A stretch of 64,000 nucleotides of DNA from CAZAQV01 sp964487255. Lineage in GTDB: Bacteria; Myxococcota_A; Polyangia; Polyangiales; CAZAQV01. Shown piece by piece: positions 59,925 to 64,000 of the stretch. A program made the position numbers and the translations under genes. The stretch is from contig CAZAQV010000005.1 of assembly GCA_964487255.1 (NCBI GenBank), forward strand, positions 1 to 64,000. The letters run 5' to 3'. Position 1 is the stretch's first letter, and each line of letters starts with the position of its first letter. The notes beneath the pieces were generated by a model, which was given only the letters and a program-made list of their open reading frames with translations, did not search any database and was not told where the DNA came from.

Positions 59925-60629
59925 ATGAGCGTGCGTTGTCTTGGGAGTGACCGACTTCGAATATGCTGCAACGGTGTGATGCTGAGTTGTGCGCTTCTGT
60001 TTTCGTGCGGCGGGAGCGACACAAGAACGCAAACTGTTGAGCTGATATCGGCTGATGAGTTGCCGGTTGAGGTTGAGCATGACCTTTTCCACGTCCGAGT
60101 CCCTGGTGCGTGGCGCGCGGAGAGCCGCGAGGTCGAGATGCCCTGGGGAACGCTCAACGCCCACAGGTTTCTAACGTCGTTCAAGCCCAAGTCAGGCTGG
60201 AAGGAAGTTGTGGTTGAGCAGGACGGCTTTGCGGTCGAGGTCGATCGCCAAACGCGCCACGAAGTTGAGAGCCCGAAAAGCGAGGGCCAGGCCACAGGTC
60301 ATCCGTTCGTACGTGGCGCTGAGCAAGACTGTGTCGTCTCCGTTTCGCGTGTCGCCGAAGAGGCCTCCACGGCCGGGCTAGAGCGTGTCATCGAAGACCA
60401 ACTCACCTCAGGCGGCGGCAAGGCGTTGCGTGTGACGGAGCTGGCTGAAGAGCCGCTGACGCGCGAGCTACTTATCGAATACGGCCCCGGACAACAGCTT
60501 CTTGCACGCACTGTGCAGCGTCACCCATACGCGTACTTGCTCATGGTTGCGGCCGAGGTGGGCAAACCGAAAACAGAAGCAAATCAAAAATGCTTCGAAA
60601 CCTTTGCGTTGCTCGATGGAACAAAGTGA
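59925..60629 (+). CDS. Putative lipoprotein
   Basis: From ATG 59925 this is a protein of about 234 residues with a hydrophobic N-terminus (VMLSCALLFSC) and lipobox LFSC; an internal ATG at 59979 would put the signal first. The body has no family I recognise (HVRVPGAWRAESREVEMPWG, CFETFALLDG). The ATG lies inside GATGAGCGTGCG, identical to the 5' end of the hairpin repeats, but no hairpin follows. It overlaps the next gene by 14 nt. Confidence 0.65.
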   Translation: MSVRCLGSDRLRICCNGVMLSCALLFSCGGSDTRTQTVELISADELPVEVEHDLFHVRVPGAWRAESREVEMPWGTLNAHRFLTSFKPKSGWKEVVVEQDGFAVEVDRQTRHEVESPKSEGQATGHPFVRGAEQDCVVSVSRVAEEASTAGLERVIEDQLTSGGGKALRVTELAEEPLTRELLIEYGPGQQLLARTVQRHPYAYLLMVAAEVGKPKTEANQKCFETFALLDGTK

Positions 60630-61611
60630 ACTTCAGGAGAAGCTAGGGATCGAGCCCGGCTCAACGCTCACGGCCCTTGTCGCGCTGGCTGAAGAGCTTT
60701 GTCCTGAGGCTCCCTGGGATGCATTCGAGCCGCTTTGGTTTGTGCTTCCGTGGCTAAAACCAGGTGTCACGCTTGCCCAAGTCGGCTATGCGACGCCGAA
60801 AAACGTGCTGCCGTTCGCGGAGACCGGGGGCGACCTCAACCATTTTGGTTTCCTCATGGACCGCGAGCTTCCTACCGAAGAGCGACCGATCGTTTTTGTC
60901 GCTCCGCGCATGGACGACGCGTCGACTGTGGTGGTCGCGCCGAATCTGCGCGGGCTTCTTTCGCTACTTTCGATCTCCTTTGGTGAAGTCGTCGATCGCC
61001 ATGCGAGAGACGCGGAATGGTTGTCTTTTCGTCAACAGTCGTACGGAGACGATCCCCGTCGTCTCGAGCAGATGCAAAAGCTCTCGGAGCGTCTGTGGTC
61101 CATCCCTGGCGTTGAACGACCGACAAACCCATCGAGGATCGCCAACGCACACCCCGCGCTCGCGTTTCGTTTGGACCACAGCGATGACGATGAACCCGAG
61201 CCGGACCCGCAAGCCGCGGAGGCCGCGTACCGAAGCGGGATGGGTTACCTGAATCTTGAGGCTGGTTACGCATTCACGGCAATGGAAGAAGAGCGTTTTG
61301 GTGATGCGATTCGCCATGCCCTCGAAGCGGTCGGACACCCCGCCTTTCGAGCGCGCTGCTTGTTTGTTTTGGCCACGTGTTATCAGCACGTTCGTGACAA
61401 AAGGGCAGCGGAAGAGGCGCTTGAGAAGCTGCTCCGTGCATGGCTCGACCCCGCCTGGGTGGAAATCCCGGGCGTGCACGCGCGGCGGGTTGTCGAGCAG
61501 GACGACTTGATCGCGCTCGTCAAGAAGGTGAAGGGGTGGTCGGCGCGATCTGCGATTCGGAAGATTCGTGAGGCGCCTGACCTCGAGGAGCCGAGCGGCG
61601 ACTTCTTTTAG
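60616..61611 (+). CDS. SUKH-like cytoplasmic protein
   Basis: This 331-residue protein starts at ATG 60616. The N-terminal half (about 1-165) has a pattern resembling SMI1/KNR4 (SUKH) domains: GGDLNHFGFLMDRELPTEERPIVFVAPRMDD, reported here by the GGDxNHFGFL core, then VVVAPNLRGLLSLLS. The C-terminal part (about 200-331) is TPR-like. There is no signal peptide. SUKH proteins can be immunity proteins of toxin systems or general adaptors; no toxin is recognisable here. The assignment is tentative. Confidence 0.6.
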   Translation: MEQSELQEKLGIEPGSTLTALVALAEELCPEAPWDAFEPLWFVLPWLKPGVTLAQVGYATPKNVLPFAETGGDLNHFGFLMDRELPTEERPIVFVAPRMDDASTVVVAPNLRGLLSLLSISFGEVVDRHARDAEWLSFRQQSYGDDPRRLEQMQKLSERLWSIPGVERPTNPSRIANAHPALAFRLDHSDDDEPEPDPQAAEAAYRSGMGYLNLEAGYAFTAMEEERFGDAIRHALEAVGHPAFRARCLFVLATCYQHVRDKRAAEEALEKLLRAWLDPAWVEIPGVHARRVVEQDDLIALVKKVKGWSARSAIRKIREAPDLEEPSGDFF

Positions 61612-61722
61612 TTTTGCGCGCAGTCCGCTGCGACTTGCATCGATCGGGAAGCAGGGTGCGGAAATCGTTGCAAATGCGCGGAACTGGTTGCGAAATCGCT
61701 GCGAAGGGCGTAAGCCCCGGGG
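61612..61722. other. Intergenic region
   Basis: A short stretch with repeated GTTGC/GCTGCGA words near 61665-61710 and no gene. Confidence 0.4.
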
Positions 61723-62712
61723 GTGCAAACGCTGAGGAGGACCTGGACTTGGGCAGCGAGCGCTGTCGTCCTGCTCTGGCTAGGGATCGCTTTTTTGCCT
61801 GGGGTCGCGCGCGGGGAGGCGGGCACCTTGGTCTTTATCAATGGCAAGCCCAACATCGTCTTCTTCAACGACGGCGATAGCTTTCGGGTGGAGTCGGGCC
61901 CCTTCGCCGGCACCAAGGCGCGCCTCGATGGCTTCAATACGCTCGAGACCTTTGGACCAGCGCACCAATGGGCCGACTGGCACCCGTATGAACTTCTGGT
62001 CAATGCCAAGCAAGCCACGCTCAATGGTCGCCGCGGCGTGTGGCACTGCTTTACCGACGAGGAGCGGGACGGCTACGGCCGCATGCTGATCCATTGCCCG
62101 GACTTGATCATCAGCCAGGTCTCCCAAGGTCTCGCGCATGTGTATACGGTCGAGGACGCGCCCTCGAAACCGGAGTACGTGCGCGCGCAGCAGGAGGCGC
62201 AGCGCGAGGGGCGCGGTATGTGGGCCAAGGGCATTCCCGAGTACATCATGACCTCGACCCACTCAGCCTCCGAAGGCATGGGCGAAAAGACCTACAATCG
62301 CTTGATTTCCACGCGCGATGGGCACACCGAAAAGTGGAAGCACCAAGACACCTACAGCGAGTGTCAGTGGGTTTGTGCGGCCGACCATAACTACGATGAA
62401 GAGGCGCTCGATGCGGCTGCGCAGCGCCTCCGAGAGCACGCGACGCTCGGGCCTCTTTTGGCGCAGTGGTACAACTTTCACCTGCGCGAGTTTGTGGCGC
62501 GCTATTTACGCAAAGGTGAACTCCCCGAGTACGTCAATGCGGAGGCCAAGGAGCCGCTGACCCGCTGGCTCAAGAAAGAGAAAGCTGCGGGTCGGCTCGG
62601 TTCGATCGAACGTGTAAAGGGCTCGTGCATGATCTTCGCCGAATTTGAGCGTCGCTACGGAAGTGGGCGTGCGAGTTGTGTTCGCGGCAAGGGCAACTGG
62701 GACGAAAAATGA
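61723..62712 (+). CDS. Secreted SNase-like nuclease
   Basis: This 329-residue protein starts at GTG 61723 with a signal peptide (VVLLWLGIAFLPGVARG). The SNase-like domain (about 35-170) reads GDSFRVESGPFAGTKARLDGFNTLE with later YGRMLIHCPDLIISQVSQGLAHVY; instead of the canonical R-x-x-G-V-D-x-P-E it has ARLDGFNTLE, so catalytic capacity is uncertain. The C-terminal part (about 190-329) has a Cys pair (CQWVCAA) and helical repeats. It is a paralog of the nuclease at 42380 in fold only. Confidence 0.72.
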   Translation: MQTLRRTWTWAASAVVLLWLGIAFLPGVARGEAGTLVFINGKPNIVFFNDGDSFRVESGPFAGTKARLDGFNTLETFGPAHQWADWHPYELLVNAKQATLNGRRGVWHCFTDEERDGYGRMLIHCPDLIISQVSQGLAHVYTVEDAPSKPEYVRAQQEAQREGRGMWAKGIPEYIMTSTHSASEGMGEKTYNRLISTRDGHTEKWKHQDTYSECQWVCAADHNYDEEALDAAAQRLREHATLGPLLAQWYNFHLREFVARYLRKGELPEYVNAEAKEPLTRWLKKEKAAGRLGSIERVKGSCMIFAEFERRYGSGRASCVRGKGNWDEK

Positions 62713-62718
62713 TGAGTT

Positions 62719-62877
62719 GCTCTTCACTAGCCTTTGCTGCGAACCAGCGATGTGCTGCTAGCACATCGGGTTCTCGCAAAGAGCGTTCGCTGCGCTTGAT
62801 GTTCTTCACGGCTACACGTCACAAACATCGATGTGCCAGTCGCACATCGGTTTGCTTTGGTTCCGCACGCTCATCAC
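62719..62877 (-). repeat. Hairpin repeat family, copies R11 and R12
   Basis: Two reversed copies, each with nested stems. R11 has TTTGC/GCAAA, GAACC/GGTTC and CGATGTGC (62748-62755) / GCACATCG (62761-62768), loop TGCTA. R12 has CAAAC/GTTTG and CGATGTGC (62829-62836) / GCACATCG (62842-62849), loop CAGTC, ending CGCACGCTCATCAC (62864-62877). The next gene's ATG at 62880 abuts the element. Confidence 0.85.
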
Positions 62878-62879
62878 GG

Positions 62880-64000
62880 ATGACCAGCCACGTCGTATTC
62901 CTCTGCTCTGGCTTATTCATGGTCGGGTGTTGGGAGAAGACGGCGGATGGGCCGCCGCTCGGCTACGAACGTGACGAGCGTTCGTGCGCTGATGGCCGCG
63001 ACAATGACCGCGACGGGCTCTTTGATTGTAACGACCCCGATTGCTTGGCCGCAGGCTTTTGCGGCGAGCTGATTCCCGAAGGCCTGCGTCCAACACCGGA
63101 GAACACACTCGAGGCTTGCAGCGACATGATCGACAACGATCTCGACGGTCAGTTCGATTGCGGCGACCGCGACTGCCAGAACATTCGCGAAACCTGCTGC
63201 AGCCGCGAGTTTTCGGACGTGCGCTGCGATGACGGTATCGACAACGACGGAAACGGCTTCGTCGACTGCGAAGAGTTCACGTGTCGGGGCGGTTTTGTAC
63301 GTGTTTGCAACCCGCCCGAAGATCGCTGCGGTGATGAGCTAGACAACGATGGCGATGGTTTGCCCGACTGCTTCGACCCCGACTGTTTCCAAGATAACAA
63401 CTGTCCCGAGGCGGAAATCGCGCAAGGCGGGATACGCTGGCTCTGCCAAGACGGCATCGACAACGACGGAGACGGGCCCGTCGATTGCGAAGACCCGAGC
63501 TGTGCGAAGGATCCTGCCTGTAAACAAGACGAAAACACCCTCGCGCGCTGCATGGACGGCGTCGACAATGACGGTAACGGCTACGTGGACTGTAACGACT
63601 TTTCGTGTTCACGCCTCAATGAACAGATGACCAACCAGGCAACGGTCGATTATTGCGCGAGTCTTGCGGAAAACACGGTCGCAGCGTGCAGCGACGGCAT
63701 CGACAATGACCAAGATACCTACGTTGATTGTGACGATCGCGACTGCCAAGGCCCCGGCTTGGGAGACGTGTGCGATGCGGAGGACACGCTCGCCGAGTGT
63801 CAGGACGGTGAGGACAATGACGGCAATGGTTTTGTCGACTGCGGCGACTTCTCGTGTTCGCGCTCGGACGACCAAGCGATTCTCGACTATTGTGAGCAGT
63901 TTGCGGAGAACAACTTTGCCAAGTGCAAAGACGGCATCGACAACGACGGCGATGGCTTCACAGACTGCGCCGACCGAGGCTGCTCTGCGGGCGACCGCGA
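62880..64000 (+). CDS. DNDGDG-repeat lipoprotein, partial (runs off window)
   Basis: ATG 62880 opens a lipoprotein signal (MTSHVVFLCSGLFMVGC, lipobox MVGC). A long run of acidic Ca-binding-like units follows, of the form C-x-D-G-(I/V)-D-N-D-G-(N/D)-G-(F/Y)-V-D-C, at least nine copies in this partial 373 residues. Each holds paired Cys and Asp, similar to the MopE-type metal motifs of the giant protein at 54437. The frame is open at the window end. Likely a surface Ca2+-binding protein. Confidence 0.85.
   Translation, partial: MTSHVVFLCSGLFMVGCWEKTADGPPLGYERDERSCADGRDNDRDGLFDCNDPDCLAAGFCGELIPEGLRPTPENTLEACSDMIDNDLDGQFDCGDRDCQNIRETCCSREFSDVRCDDGIDNDGNGFVDCEEFTCRGGFVRVCNPPEDRCGDELDNDGDGLPDCFDPDCFQDNNCPEAEIAQGGIRWLCQDGIDNDGDGPVDCEDPSCAKDPACKQDENTLARCMDGVDNDGNGYVDCNDFSCSRLNEQMTNQATVDYCASLAENTVAACSDGIDNDQDTYVDCDDRDCQGPGLGDVCDAEDTLAECQDGEDNDGNGFVDCGDFSCSRSDDQAILDYCEQFAENNFAKCKDGIDNDGDGFTDCADRGCSAGDR

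Noticed and set aside
1..64000. CRISPR array or prophage
   Set aside because: The hairpin repeats are not spaced as a CRISPR array with spacers, and no cas, integrase, capsid or tail genes were recognised.

Overview
The window is about 64 kb of high-GC bacterial DNA with one 100-N assembly gap at 12179-12278. Four kinds of evidence suggest a myxobacterium-like member of the Myxococcota, possibly the Bradymonadia. They are many lipoproteins with Asp/Cys-rich repeats, a MYXO-CTERM-like sorting tail, FHA and PEGA-domain Ser/Thr kinase signalling, and outer-membrane barrels beside TSP3/OmpA proteins. The taxonomic call is an inference from gene content only. The chromosomal replication-initiation locus is present: dnaA at 50468, a candidate oriC at about 52882-53091, and dnaN at 53092.

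Layout. 0.3-2.6 kb: a PhoB/PhoR-type two-component pair separated by hairpin repeats. 2.6-8.9 kb: a cytoplasmic PQQ-propeller protein, a Nudix hydrolase, a Cys-containing CBS protein, then glycosyltransferase, 3-hydroxyacyl-CoA dehydrogenase and sulfotransferase genes on the minus strand. 9-22 kb: two alkaline-phosphatase-superfamily proteins, a methyltransferase, a YXWGXW-type lipoprotein broken by the gap, an acyltransferase, YqgE, an alginate-lyase-like lipoprotein, a beta-propeller lipoprotein, an OmpA/TSP3 protein and a small lipoprotein. 22-27.5 kb: a tandem hairpin-repeat array abutting tRNA-Met(CAT), then ruvA and ruvB separated by two paralogous membrane-anchored HAD (NT5C-like) proteins. 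27.5-34.4 kb: a DUF3570 barrel, a lipoprotein, and a signalling set made of an FHA-AAA+ regulator, a signal-peptide/TM protein and a PEGA Ser/Thr kinase. 34.4-39 kb: two DUF1996 lipoprotein paralogs, one flanked by inverted composite palindromes, and a TPR-like lipoprotein. 39-43 kb: a DUF924 protein, cydA, a frameshifted cydB and a secreted nuclease. 43-50 kb: a LeuA-like lyase, a PAS protein, a hybrid histidine kinase, an ECF sigma factor with a tail-anchored partner, and an outer-membrane barrel. 50-54 kb: dnaA, a Tat lipoprotein amidohydrolase and dnaN. 54-64 kb: a 1553-residue Cys-rich surface protein that looks like two secreted proteins in one frame, a membrane protein, small lipoproteins, a second secreted nuclease, and the start of a long DNDGDG-repeat lipoprotein.

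The most unusual signal is a dispersed family of about 70-90 nt hairpin repeats, with at least twelve full or partial copies at six loci. They share conserved ends (GTGATGAGCG and GAAGAACC) and nested stems whose sequence changes from copy to copy while pairing is kept. Other notable structures are duplicated gene 3'-tails flanking two cargo segments, a 162-bp MITE-like inverted-repeat element, a degenerate sigma-54-type AAA+ regulator, and the fused 1553-residue ORF.
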